From assembly GCA_004335835.1 (NCBI GenBank), contig RWJK01001200.1, positions 9,507 to 73,506 of the forward strand: a stretch of 64,000 nucleotides of DNA, read 5' to 3'. Source of the stretch: Scenedesmus sp. ARA3 (lineage: Eukaryota; Chlorophyta; Chlorophyceae; Sphaeropleales; Scenedesmaceae). Of this stretch, positions 52,301 through 63,453 are shown piece by piece. The translations under genes and the position numbers were made by a program. A model generated the notes under the pieces. The model worked only from the letters and a program-made list of their open reading frames with translations, did no database searches and was not told the origin of the DNA. How positions within the stretch are numbered: the stretch's first letter is position 1; the number at the start of each line of letters is the position of its first letter.

Positions 52301-55300
52301 TACTCCGCACAGCTACTGTGCACCACTGCATCCTGAGCTTCACGTTGAAGTTACCGGTCAAAACATATGCTGCTGTGCCTGTTTCTCGCCGCCAGGAGTT
52401 CTTGAAGTGCTTGCCCACTCTCCCATCCACCGAGCGGTGGCCGGGGTAGCAAAGCTGATTTCAATTACGGTGTGCTTGCCTGAAGATATATCGTGTTTTT
52501 TATGTGTGCACTGCAGGAGTTTATCCTGCACTCGCCCACACTGACCAGCACCAAGTGGTGGCCAGGCGGCATGGGCAAGACAGCCACACACGCAGTGGTC
52601 ATGGCGCGGCTCATTCTGGGTGGCAAGGACCATGGGCCGCACGCCTTCATCGTGCAGGTGGGGCTTACCAGTGCTTGCTGCCAGCTGGGTTTTTGTTCTT
52701 TGTAAGCCTTTGCACAATGCCTGCAGCCGTATTTGTATGTTGTCCATGCTCAGGTGACTGCCGCGCAGCCTGGCGGACCACTTGCCATGCCCGGCATCAC
52801 TGTCAGGGACATACACAGACCTGGAGATGCTGTGATTGCCCTTTTTGATCTGAACCTCTGCTCCGCTTTGTGCTTTGTTGTGCCCGCAGCTGCGCAGCCT
52901 GGCGGACCACATGCCCATGCCCGGCATCACTGTGGGCGACATCGGGCCCAAGTTTGGCTTCGGGGGCGTGGACAACGGCTTTATGCGCATGGACCACGTG
53001 CGCATCCGTGAGTAGCGCGGTCCAGGGTTTTGGTATGACGTTCTGGGTACACGCTGTCGCTTTGCGGGGCATGGACAACTGGTTCATGCCCTTGGACTGC
53101 GTGCGCATATGAAGTCATGGGTTGATTGCAATGTCACACCCTTTTGCAAGTTTATTTCAAACTCACACATCATCTTGTTGTCTGTGCCTGGGGTTTCTAA
53201 ACCCTGCAGCGCGCGGCAACATGATGAGCCGCTTCAGCAAGGTCACCCCTGAGGGCACCTACGTGCCGCCCCCGCCAGCCAACGCCAAGGCCAGCTACGC
53301 CACCATGCTGTTTGTGCGTGCGGACATCGTGCGCAACAGCGGCGGCGTGCTCAGCAAGGCAGCCACCATCGCAGTGCGCTACGCGGCGGTGCGCCGCCAG
53401 ACTGCGCCAGGGCCAGGTGCGCACGACAGCGGATGTGTCTTGGTGGTGCATCCACATTGTATGCAGTCCGGTTTTTTGGCATGCTGGGTCTTGCCACTGT
53501 GGGCTGCTCATTTCATTAGCTTGTAAATGTGCACTACACAAAACAGAAAGGGCAATTGGCCTACACAATACGCATTTCAGTTGATGTTGTTTGCTGCCGC
53601 TGCTGCTGCTGCTGCTGCTGCAGGCCAGCGGGAGCTGCAGGTGCTGGACTACCAGAACGTGGCCAACACGCTGATAGGGCTGGTGGGCTCTGCATATGCC
53701 TGCTGGTTCATGGGCCTGGAGATGCAGGCGCGCTATCAGCGGTGAGGCGCTGTTGATATTGCAGATTGACACTGGTAACAGTGGAATGTCAGAAAACAGC
53801 ATCAACTCGAACAGCAAAAGCATGTGATGTTCATAGATGATCAACCTACCTGAGCTGCACACGCGTGAAATTGGTGCACGTGTTCAGGGCCACCTGTACT
53901 ACAGGCACTCACGCGCTACTTCTGTATGCTGTCTTGATTGTTCACACCACCCTACAGGTTTGAGGCTGACAGGGACGAGGGTGTGTTCAGCGACCTCCCC
54001 GAGCTGCATGCACTGTCCTCCGGCCTGAAAGCCGCGTGCACCAGCACCACGCAATTGGTGTGGTGCTTGGCGGCTGTCGCGCTAGTCTTGACCATATGTA
54101 TCGTGTCCTGCTGTTGTGCCGCAGTTTTGAGGCCGATCGCGACAAGGGAGTCTTCTCAGATCTGCCAGAGCTGCACGCGCTGTCATCCGGCCTGAAAGCC
54201 ACCTGCACGGGCACCACAGCGGACGGCATTGAGGCCGCGCGGCGCTGCTGCGGCGGGCACGGCTACAGCGCGCTGAGCGGGCTGCCGCGGCTGTTTGCGA
54301 GCTACGTGCAGAACGTGACCTGGGAGGGCGACAACAACGTGCTGTACCTGCAGGTGCGTGGAGTGTTGTGCACCCTGTGTGGAGTGCGTGCAGTATGCTT
54401 GCAGTGCATGTATGGTTTCTGACAGAAATATAATATAGACATCAGATAAGGTCCAGCAATTTTACATCAATGTCAAACATCAAACGCCATCCAACTTGGC
54501 TGCTTGCTTGTGTACGTGTCTGCCGCAGACGGCGCGCTACCTGCTCAAGGCGCTGGCGGCCGGCCAGTCTGGCAAGCCCGTGGGCGGCAGCGCGGCCTAC
54601 CTGGGGCAGCTGCAGCAGGAGCTGCGCAGCAGCTGCAGCGCACGCGGCGCAGACTGCTGGGGAAACCCAGGTACGGTTGCCCTGCCGGTGTTACAATTCC
54701 CCAAACTAACACCAGGGCTCGCAGCGGGCGCAGCAGGGATTCGCAGCTGCGAGCAGCGCTTGACAGATTTATGTAGTTTGGGGTCAGATGTACTGTGGAG
54801 TATGCAGCTGGCATTTGGCGTGCCTGTACAGCTCTGCTGCCTGTGTTTGCCTCTCTAGTTTGTTGACTGAAGACTTGTTGTTTTTGTTGTGCTGCAGCAC
54901 TGGCGCTGGCGGCACTGCGGCATCGTGCGGCGCGCCTGGCAGTGTCAGGTGCAGCCACGCTGCAGGCAGCCAGCAGCGGTGCTCGTGCCCCGCTGAAGTT
55001 TGAGGGGCCTGCCTGGAACAGCAGCACGGTGTCGCAGATCGCGATGGCCAAGGCACATACAGAGATGGTGCTGCTGCAGGTGCGGTGATGCAATGATTGG
55101 CGTTGCGGGGGTGTGGGGTGCTGGGCTGTACGCTGCATGTTCATGTGCAGCTGTGTGCTGCAGGGGGTCTAGGCGATGACAGCAGCCTGGCTGTTGCTGC
55201 GTGCATACAGCCGCATGTCATACTGTCGCTGCTGCTGTTGTTGCTCTGGAGGTCCGTCCGACGTTGTTAAGCACTGAGTCTGCAGGTGATATCCGCCGTA

Positions 55301-56926
55301 CGCGTCGACACGCTGCGCCATCCTTGGTTGCTAGGCTTCAAATCAAGTTCATCAGATCTTGCTGCTTGATGACCTTGCTGCTGCGTGCAGACGTTCATGG
55401 ACACGCTGCAGCAGGCGCGCGATGCTGGCAACTTCAGCAGCAGTGGCGTAGCCACATGCATTTTGATGGCAGTGTTAGTTGCTTCTCACCATACTGCTGC
55501 TCCTGACCATGCTGCTGCACTGCAGACGTTCATGGACACGCTGCAGCAGGCGCGTGATGCTGGCAGCCTGAGCCCGCCCGTGCTGGCGGTGCTGGGGCGG
55601 CTGTGCTGCCTGTTTGGGCTGGGGCTGGTGGAGGCCGGCTCGGGTGATCTGCTGGAGGCCAGGTGGATGACAGGTAGGGTTTGTAGGGGTGAGGGGTTTG
55701 TGGATGCATTTGTTAGGCTTTAGGTCATGCCGGTGGAGGTTTGATTGTGCCTGTTTGGGCTGGGGCTGGTGGAGCTGGCTCGGGGGGCCTGCTGGAGGCC
55801 GGGTGGATGATAGGTTGGGCTTGTAGGGTTGGGAATATGTTTGTTGGGTTTGGGGCTGGCAGTGCTTGCAGCTGAGACAGCAACATAGCATGCATGGCGG
55901 CCTCTGCTGGCATGCTGCTGCTTGTGCTGTTGCGGGTGTGTGTGCCCCTCCACAGATAAGCAGGCAGCCGTCGAGCTTACACAGCACTGGGCGCTGCTAA
56001 CATCTGCTCTGCGCCTCTGTTTACGATTTCGCTGTTGACAACAGGCGAGCAGGCTGCTGCCGCGCGCACACAGCACCGGGCGCTGCTGGCTGCTCTGCGC
56101 CCTGAGGCAGTTGGGCTGGTTGACGCGTTCGGCTGGGAGGACTATGCGCTGAATTCTGCGCTTGGCAGGCAGGACGGCGACGTGTACAAAGCCCTGCTGG
56201 ACATGGCCACGGTGCGTGGCTTGCTGATGCTATGAATGTTTTGGCTGTTGGTGTGCTGGGTATCCGGCCATTGGTCTGCTGTTTATTTGGCTGTTGGTGT
56301 GCGCATTTGTGTTTGGCTGTTGGCTGCGACTTGAGGCTGTAGGGCTGGTTGACGCGTTCGGCTGGAAGGAGTGTGCGCTGAATTCCGCGCTGGGCAGGCA
56401 GGACGGAGACGTGTACAAGGCGCTGCTGGACATGGCCACGGTGGGTGCATATTTGCGTGTGTTTGACCAGGCGCTGAACAGCGCAGTTTGGGGTTTGTGT
56501 GCATGTGCGGTCGGGGCGTGGGGAGGCCGAATGTTTGTTTCTGTGCTGTTTGGGTAGCGTGTGTGAGGCTGTGGCCTGGTGGACGCCTTTTGCTGGGAGG
56601 ACTACGCGCTAAATTCTGCGCTGGGCAGGCAGGGATGGCGATGTCAACAAGGCGCTGCTGGACATGGCCAAGTGCGTGTCTGTTGCTTGGGGGCAAGTGT
56701 TAGTATTTACAAGGCAGTGGGCTGCTGGTTGCTTGCATCTGGGAATGAAGCTTGCCTTGGGTCTGCATCGAGGCTAGTGGCCAGCAAACATGCAAACCAG
56801 CTGCCGTCTCATCACTTGCTGCTGCTGTCGCTGCAGGTGTCCCCGCTGAACCGCACGCAGCAGGGCCCCGCCTGGGAGAGTGTGCTGAAGCCGGTGCTGC
56901 ACCGCAAGCCGCTGCCAAAGCTGTGA
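49390..56926 (+). CDS. ACX: Peroxisomal acyl-CoA oxidase
   Basis: Catalyses the first step of peroxisomal beta-oxidation, oxidising acyl-CoA to trans-2-enoyl-CoA with FAD and passing electrons to O2 to make H2O2. Fifteen exons: 49390-49565, 50420-50533, 51433-51526, 51783-51860, 52103-52192, 52517-52657, 52890-53007, 53210-53416, 53624-53741, 54125-54353, 54529-54670, 54898-55079, 55526-55673, 56045-56211 and 56837-56926. All phases agree, giving 697 residues. Family signatures are [62 protein letters not shown] and, with the presumed catalytic Glu, [16 protein letters not shown]. The C terminus is PKL, a variant of the plant peroxisomal PTS1 signal. No N-terminal PTS2 is evident. Introns contain many copies of exon edges and one assembly gap. 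Confidence 0.93.
50205..50533 (+). repeat. Three copies of the start of acyl-CoA oxidase exon 50420-50533
   Basis: CTGCAG|GGCGCAGTTTGC at 50304 and 50420, plus a partial copy near 50190-50245. The intron parts share AATGCCTGACA and TTATACGC. Confidence 0.9.
50522..50851 (+). repeat. 22-bp minisatellite spanning an acyl-CoA oxidase 5' splice site
   Basis: Units GTTGGGCATCTG|GTGAGG plus four bases start at 50522, 50544, 50566, 50588, 50610 and 50632. After the gap they continue at 50786, 50808 and 50830. The first unit contains the real donor at 50533. A further stray copy lies at 51118-51145. Confidence 0.97.
50650..50783. other. Assembly gap, 134 N, inside the minisatellite
   Basis: The spacing of repeat units across the gap (50632 to 50786) is 154 bp, exactly seven 22-bp units, so the gap length appears to be real repeat sequence that was masked. 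Confidence 0.9.
53958..54057 (+). repeat. Upstream partial copy of acyl-CoA oxidase exon 54125-54353
   Basis: CTACAG|GTTTGAGGCTGACAGG to ACCAGCACCAC matches the start of the intact exon but stops before the catalytic DGIE segment. Confidence 0.92.
55391..55440 (+). repeat. Upstream copy of the start of exon 55526-55673
   Basis: GCAG|ACGTTCATGGACACGCTG and the next ~30 bp are repeated 135 bp before the intact exon. A copy of the end of the same exon lies at 55742-55815. Confidence 0.9.
56328..56678 (+). repeat. Two extra copies of the end of exon 56045-56211
   Basis: GAGGCTGTAGGGCTGGTTGA to GACATGGCCACG|GTG at 56331-56441, and a worn copy at 56565-56672 with an extra base in GGCAGGGATGGC. 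Both lie downstream of the intact exon. Confidence 0.92.
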
Positions 56927-57347
56927 GCGGCAGCAAGCAACGACTTCAGCAGCTGCAGGATGCTGGCAGGTAGCAGCTGCTGCTGCAGCACACGGCAGGA
57001 ACAGCGGCGTCACGCACCGCAAGCCGCAGCAGTGCGCTGCCAAAGCTGCAGCAGCTTCAATGCTCACGCAGCAGCAGCAGCAGCAGCAGCAGAAGCAGAA
57101 GCAAGCGAGGCTGGTGTGCAGTCCTTCTTTGATAGGATGCTGCCTTGCTGGTTTGGCAGCCGTTGCTAGTTATACGGCCCTACGGCAATGTGAAATGGCG
57201 AGTTTGCTCCTTGAGGTTGGGCAATGGCATGGGCATTTCAAGGCCAGATAGCAGCCATGGCAAATAGCAACCATTCTTTGACGATGCCATGCTGTTACGC
57301 CAGTGTTGTGCCTATTCAAAGTGACAGTTACAGTTTAGGTTCACTTG

Positions 57348-57352
57348 TGTAA
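57348..57352 (+). terminator. TGTAA poly(A) signal of the acyl-CoA oxidase gene
   Basis: First TGTAA after the stop codon at 56926, about 420 bp downstream, giving a long 3' UTR that includes CAG-rich sequence at 57060-57105. Confidence 0.5.
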
Positions 57353-58193
57353 CGTATGATATTTATTGATGTGTCACGAAAGTTTGTGTTGTTCCCTGCT
57401 GTGAATCAGCAGCAGCATGTATAATGACAGTTGCCCAAGGAAACTTTCACACACGGTACTTTCACATAGGGCTTACACGTGTTCACGTGGCAAGGGGGCT
57501 TACCGCCCGGCCTGCTGGTAAGGGTGGGGGCTTACATATGTAAGCCCCCCTAACCGTGTAAGCCCTAGCCACAATCGGAGACCTTACATATGTAAGGGTT
57601 ATCCCTTACATATGTAAGGGGGTTGCCGGGGTAGTGATACGGTACTGTCACATACGGTATGTTGCTGCGCTGTAGGTCAAGCAAGCGCTTGCATGCAGTT
57701 GTTGGAACCACAGCTGCCTACGACCATACAACACTGCGAACAGAAGCTGTGCTGAACACGTTTGTGCAGGGCCGTGCACGCCTGATGTGCATCAGGCTGA
57801 TCAGGCTGATCACTTGTCACAATGAATGACTTGCAACGTCCTGCAGCAGAGATAGAATGTGCTGGGGCATGTTCTCATGTGGTAATTCGAATCAAATCAT
57901 ATATCCGACACTTACCCGTCCTGCTGACGGCGACAGCAGTTCTGCAAGCCGTTCTGCTGCGTGCTGTGGTTCAAGCACTGAGGTGTGGCACAAGGGTGAC
58001 CGTCCCCACAGCTTCCAAGTAATTTTGGTCAGGCTCAGCATTTAGCAGTTGCATGCTTAAGCAGTTTAAAGATTTCCAAGTGTACTTCGTCAATTAATCC
58101 CGATATCATAATCCTGCAGGCGTACGTCTCGGCTGCGCGCTCCTATCTCGACACATTACTGGACGGCAACTGGTTCACCCACGTATCTGCGCA
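57353..58193. other. Intergenic region between acyl-CoA oxidase and YqeY genes
   Basis: Holds the palindrome cluster at 57526-57620 and otherwise no recognisable gene. The part nearest 58194 should include the promoter of the next gene. A short doublet (GCATCAGGCTGATCAGGCTG, 57788-57807) is the only other local repeat seen. Confidence 0.45.
57526..57620. repeat. Three perfect palindromes sharing core CTTACATATGTAAG
   Basis: Perfect inverted repeats of 24 bp (57526-57549), 16 bp (57582-57597) and 18 bp (57603-57620) share the core CTTACATATGTAAG but differ in flanking G/C arms. Related half sites GGGCTTAC and GTGTAAGCCC occur nearby (57465-57575). They lie about 580-670 bp upstream of the YqeY start. 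Confidence 0.9.
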
Positions 58194-59058
58194 ATGGCGG
58201 CCATTTTCAGAACCTTTCGCAACGCCCGGGCTGCAATTGTAGGTGCATGCAGGCTGCAGCAGTGCCAGCAACAGTGCTGCTGCTTCTCAGCAGCAGCACC
58301 AGCAGCATGCAGCAGCAACTGAATGACACGGCTCCTGCTGCTGTGCGTCTGCAGGGTCGCCAGGCTTCTTGCTCAGCTCCCATTGTTAGCAGACGCGGTA
58401 TGCTCAGCCCCAGCACTCATGTAGTGTGTGAGCTGATACATGCTAGACTAGCATTGCTAGTGACAGTGCTGGTGGACAGCAATTGCACTGCAGCCTGCAT
58501 GCTGGCTGCTGATGTAGCTACACCAGTCGCAGCTTGCAACAGCCACCACTGCCATCAAATCATGCATGTGAGTAGTAACTTCTGCTCATGTCGTGGGGGC
58601 CTGACAGGGCTCATATGCATGCGCAAATGCCGGTGTGTTGACCTACGTGACCTGGATTCGGCTGCTGTTGGTGCAGGTGGCCTGCAGCGCCAGCTACATG
58701 TGTCGGTCTGCTGTGCTGCTGCTGGCAGCGACCTAACAGTGCGCATCAAAGATGACATGAAGGTGAGGCCTCTGAACTTCCCAGGTTCACAATGTAGGGC
58801 AGAGTGGGACAGCAAAGGTTACTATCAATCACGACAGTGTGCACTAAACACAAGGATGGAGGTGGGGTGCCTGACCTTGCGTGCAGCAGCAGCTGCCGGA
58901 CTACCATGTCAGTTAATTCCGCAGACTGTCTGCAAACACACAATAGCTTTGCTGCGCCCACGTCAGTGCTGCGCATGCACTTTGATGCTTTTTTGCAGTT
59001 GGTCACTGCCAACACTTGCTGCTGCTGCTCCTGCTGCTGCCGCCGCCACTGTCGCCAC

Positions 59059-59100
<42 letters not shown>

Positions 59101-59792
59101 AGGCTGCAATGAAGGCGAAGGATGCGCCCCGCCTGGATGCCATCCGCTTCCTGTCAGCAGCCATCAAGCAGCGGGAGATCGAGCTGCGAGAGAAGGGACA
59201 GGAGGTACGAGTTCTGTCGTACTGTTACGTTACAGTGTTATTTTGTTTATTGAGTTAATTTATGTGATGCCAGCATGTGAGCAGCTGTCAGCAGCGCCAG
59301 ATTGAGCTGCGCAAGTCGGGCAAGGAAGTGTGTTATGTCATACGGTTACGTCACACTGTTATGTTGCAGTATTTTGCAGGAATGATGTGTTAAAATGCCA
59401 GCATGCTGGCAGCCATCAACAAGCTGAGTGGGCAATCGCTGCCACTGCTGCTGGTTGCTGCTGCTGTTGCTGCAGGTCAGTGATGCCGAGGTGCTGTCGG
59501 TCATCCAGAAGATGGCCAAGCAGCGGCGAGACTCCATCGACCAGTACAAAGCTGGGGGCAGGGACGACCTTGCAGGTGCGCTGGCATTGCTGATGCATGG
59601 ATCTGGTGGGCTGCTACTGCATTCAGTTGGTTGCTAGTGACCCATCATGTGCAAGGGATCTGCTGCAGGCAGAAGAGCGGTTGAGCTGAGGGTGGCTGGC
59701 TCGCAAAAGGGGCAGCCTGATGTACGTGTCTGTGTACTGATTGTTTGTTTACTGGCTATCTGCATAGCCAGCTGAGCTCCAACCTTTGAGCA

Positions 59793-59845
<53 letters not shown>

Positions 59846-60068
59846 AGGCAAGGAGGAGGTGGAGCTGCAGCTGCTGCTGTCCTACCTGCCAGCTCAGCTG
59901 AGCAGGGAGGAGCTGGCTGGCATTGTGGCAGCAGCAGTGGCAGAGGCAGGGGCGAGCAGCGTGAAGCAGATGGGGCAGGTGATGAAGCTGGTGACTGCAA
60001 AGACAGCGGGCGCTGCTGATGGCAAGATGGTCAGCGAGCTGGTCAAAGCAGCGCTGACGCAAAAGTAA
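58194..60068 (+). CDS. YqeY/AIM41-like (GatB-YqeY domain) protein, probably organellar
   Basis: The family is thought to act with tRNA-dependent amidation or as a tRNA-binding helper; its exact role is not settled. Exons 59103-59204, 59476-59575 and 59848-60068 (stop TAA) encode the core. It reads AAMKAKDAPRLDAIRFLSAA, then VLSVIQKMAKQRRDSIDQY and LLLSYLPAQLSREEL, ending LVTAKTAGAADGKMVSELVK, the typical YqeY order. Exon 58688-58762 supplies DLTVRIKDDMK. A first exon at 58194-58238 (MAAIFRTFRNARAAI) joins in phase to RQLHVSV, giving 180 residues with an Arg-rich, acid-poor presequence suited to mitochondrial or plastid import. The 5' exon is inferred. An alternative is the open frame from 58247 running straight into exon 58688-58762. 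Exon 59103-59204 has a decayed copy at 59286-59325. Confidence 0.85.
59792..59846 (+). repeat. CTG tract at the acceptor of YqeY exon 59848
   Basis: About 18 CTG units leading directly into CAG|GCAAGG. A similar tract (59060-59101) precedes exon 59103. Confidence 0.95.
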
Positions 60069-60179
60069 AAACTACCACGCAGTATTGCGTCCTCAGGGTT
60101 TGACGGAGACGTGAGCAAGCAGCGCTAACTGACAAGTGAGGAGATGCAGAGGCTATTCACAGTGCGATTGCACTTTGCA

Positions 60180-60199
60180 TGTAAGCAGTCTACATGTAA
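60180..60199 (+). terminator. Paired TGTAA poly(A) signals of the YqeY gene
   Basis: TGTAA at 60180-60184 and again at 60195-60199, in the tandem repeat CATGTAAGCA, about 115-130 bp after the stop codon. Confidence 0.55.
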
Positions 60200-60758
60200 G
60201 CAATCTATGCGCCTAGGGGGAGCTTGCGCATGCGGCCAGTGTCTTTGATGCATGCAGTGGCAGATCGCCCCGTCAAGTCGGGGCATGGTTACAGGACTCA
60301 CGTCAGCAGGTGACCTTTTGGTGATTGGCCAGAGTAAAACACTGCACCTGACAGGCTAAGCCTGCAAGCGACCTGCTGTATGCACGCAGCACATGCAGCA
60401 GTACATGTACTGCTGCCGTATTTACTGTCTAAATGGTAAAGCCCCGCTCCTGAGAGTTGTTATTACACTGCACGTATTCTCTAGCAATCGATCCACTCCC
60501 AAACCAAGCAGTGCTCCGGATAGCGTGCAACTGTCCAGGCCGTGTACCCTGCTGGTGCCAGGCCCTGAGGCAGCTTTGGGGTGAGCGGAGCATGGGCTGC
60601 ATGCGGATACTTATCTAGTTTTAGCTGCTCACTTTGTCAATTGTTGGAAGGTCAACAGGGACTAGCAGCCGATCTTTCACTGCGAGTGACACCAGTAAGA
60701 TCTCCGCAATTGCGTCGTGCAGCGAAGCTCCGCCCAGCACCAACCGAATCCAAACATC
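60200..60758 (+). promoter_or_regulatory. Probable promoter and 5' UTR of the TPR gene
   Basis: Non-coding sequence between the poly(A) signals of the YqeY gene and the first ATG of the TPR gene. No distinct motif is recognised. Confidence 0.35.
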
Positions 60759-61941
60759 ATGCTGTGCCCAGTAGCGCGCAGCGCAGCAGCTCAAGGAGCT
60801 CGCATGGCGCGCACCTGCCAGCCAGCAGCTGCTGTGCACCCAACAGCAGCAAGGCGCCACAGCACCATTGCTCGCAGTGGCGAGGGCGTTCGTGACTTGA
60901 TCAGTCGCGACAGGAAGTAAGTGGTATGCTTGTTGCCATGCATGCCTGAGGCTACCCACAGGCGGGGTAATGTGATGTGCAACCACTACTACATGTGTCA
61001 GCTGCTGCTGCAGCAGCTCTTTCGGTTTGCAACATCCAGCTATGCAGCTCTCTGTTTGTGGGCTTGTTGAAGATGGTTGCTAGCCTTCATTAAGAAATCT
61101 CATAGACATGCACTGGCAGCATCTGCTGCCAACAGGTGCATCACACCATGCAGGACTTGCCAACATGCGGTATCAACGGCGCCGGCAGGTTCACTGGTGC
61201 ATGCTAGCGTGAACATTTTAGTTGCTTATGCCCTTGGCTTCACACATCATCACAAGATACACATGTTGTACTGCTTTTCTCCTTCCAGGGAGGTTGAGCT
61301 GACTGATGCCTTTGAGGAGAAGCCAGCAGCACCAGCTGAACCAGCAGCAGCAGATGCTTCATCATCAGCCAGCAGCAGCACCACCACCACAGCAGATGCT
61401 CCCAGCAGCAGCACCCGCAGCAGCAGCAGCAGCGCCAGGCGCCGCACAGGCGGCTTCAAGACTCGCAAGCAGCGGCAGGCAGACATGGCACAGGCAGCAG
61501 ATGCAGAGGACGCCCCAAGCAGCAGCAGCAGTGATGCACCAGAGCGGCAGTTCAAGCGCTGCAAACAGGTGGGTACATCAGAAGCTTTGTGGCTATCTCA
61601 GCCTTCTTCTTGTTGCTTGGATTTGTTGTGATTCAGCAACTATCAACATGCCGAGCTTTTCATGCTGTTGTGCCACAAGCCCTGCAGCCAAGGTGGCGTC
61701 ATGGAAAAGTATGTCCAGTGGCTCTTTCCTGCAAGCAGTACACTTGCACAGACCCTGCCCCTTTCCTGCAACCAGCACACCTACACAGCCTCTCTCTGCT
61801 GCAGTCATTTTTGTAGCAGCAGGCTACTCTGCCGCTGCTGCTGCTCCTGCTTGACCTCTCCTCAGCTGCGCAGCATGATGTGCTGTTCCCGCACAGGCAA
61901 AACAACTCTTCGCTCCAACTGGCTGCTGCTGCTGTTGCTGT

Positions 61942-61983
<42 letters not shown>

Positions 61984-63036
61984 AGGCCATTGATGCTGGG
62001 CTGGAGGCTTTTGCGGCAAAGCAGTACAGCCAGGCCATTGACCTGTTCAACCTGGCCCTGGAGCTGCCTGGCAACGGTGAGCCTCTAAGTACCAGCTAAG
62101 GCTTTGTTGTTGTTGACTAGACTTGGACATTGATGTGGCTGTCACTGTAGACCTTTGCTGTTTACAGCAGGGTAGTCAGACCTGTTCAACCTGGCCCTGG
62201 AGCTGCCGGGCAACGGTGAGGGGATGAGTGTCTGTTGGTGCTAGCTAGAACAGGTCGTCACTGCTGTTGTGACGAAGCTGCCTGTCTGTCACAGGAACTT
62301 CCCCAACCCGATCTTGGAGCTGCCAGGCAATGGCGACTGCATGATTGCAGCATTGCAGCAGCTGCGGTTGTGGTGTTGCTGGCAAGAACATGCCGCTGAT
62401 GCAATTATGCCACAGCCTTCACTTAGCTGCGTTGACTGGCCCGCTTGCGTCCTGCAGCTCTGTGCAGGTGCGTACCAGCTGTCTGGCTGTCCTCGTGAGT
62501 ACGTGCGTGCCCCACTTTCGGCCTCTTACATGGCTCCACCTTGCTCACTGCTCTGCCTTTCTGCTTCTGCTGTGTGTGTCTGTGCAGGTGCATACCGGCT
62601 GTCTGGCAGTCCCCGCGAGTACGCCTGCCCCAGCGATGCAGAGGAGCATGCGGCGCTGTACAACATGGCTTGCTGTTACGCGCAGCTGGGGCAAAAGGCG
62701 GCGGCGCTGACCTGCATTGAGTCGATCCTGGAGACAGGTATGATACGCTGGCTGTTGGTGCTTCTTATAGGTTGCTGTGGCAGCGGACTTGTTCTGTTGT
62801 GATATAGGCTGGAAGGGCAGCATGTACAGCTATGCGCAGCTGGGGCAGAAAGCAGCGGCGCTGACCTGCATTGAGTCCATCCTGGAGACAGGTGCGTTAT
62901 CACAGAAGTAACAACATATGGCAGACTAGGTTTGATGTGGCAGCGGGTCTCTTGTGCAGCCTTTGCTGGCTCACCTGGAGTGCATCCTGCAGACAGGCCT
63001 GCCATGTTAAAACACATATAACTTACGAAGCGCAAC

Positions 63037-63074
<38 letters not shown>

Positions 63075-63410
63075 AGGCTTCAGCGACATTGCCACCATCA
63101 CCTCAGATCCCGACCTGAGGCCGGTGCAGGGGCCTGAGCTGCAGGCAGTCATCAACAAGTGAGCGGGCTTGAGAGTGGCAGTGTAGAGCTTCAACACCTG
63201 CGTTAATGGCAGTGAAAAAAAAGTGCCTGCCTAGCGCTCAGCACCAGCGTTAGAAGAATTGCATGCAGCTGTCGCAGCAATATTATGCGCCCATTGGATG
63301 CAGCAAAAGCGTGCTGCTGCTTTTGCTGCTGCACACACAAGGTGCTGTTTACTTCCAAGCAACCACAGGCACCTTTTGCTGACAACTGCTGTTGACTCAC
63401 AGCTGTATTG

Positions 63411-63453
<43 letters not shown>

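Noticed and set aside
57060..57105. Poly-Gln coding exon after the oxidase
   Set aside because: It lies after the stop at 56926 and before the TGTAA signal, with no donor or acceptor that would join it; treated as 3' UTR repeat.
58247..59305. 352-codon plus-strand open frame taken as one gene
   Set aside because: Only 58688-58762 matches the YqeY family. The rest has no conserved blocks and includes introns of the spliced model.
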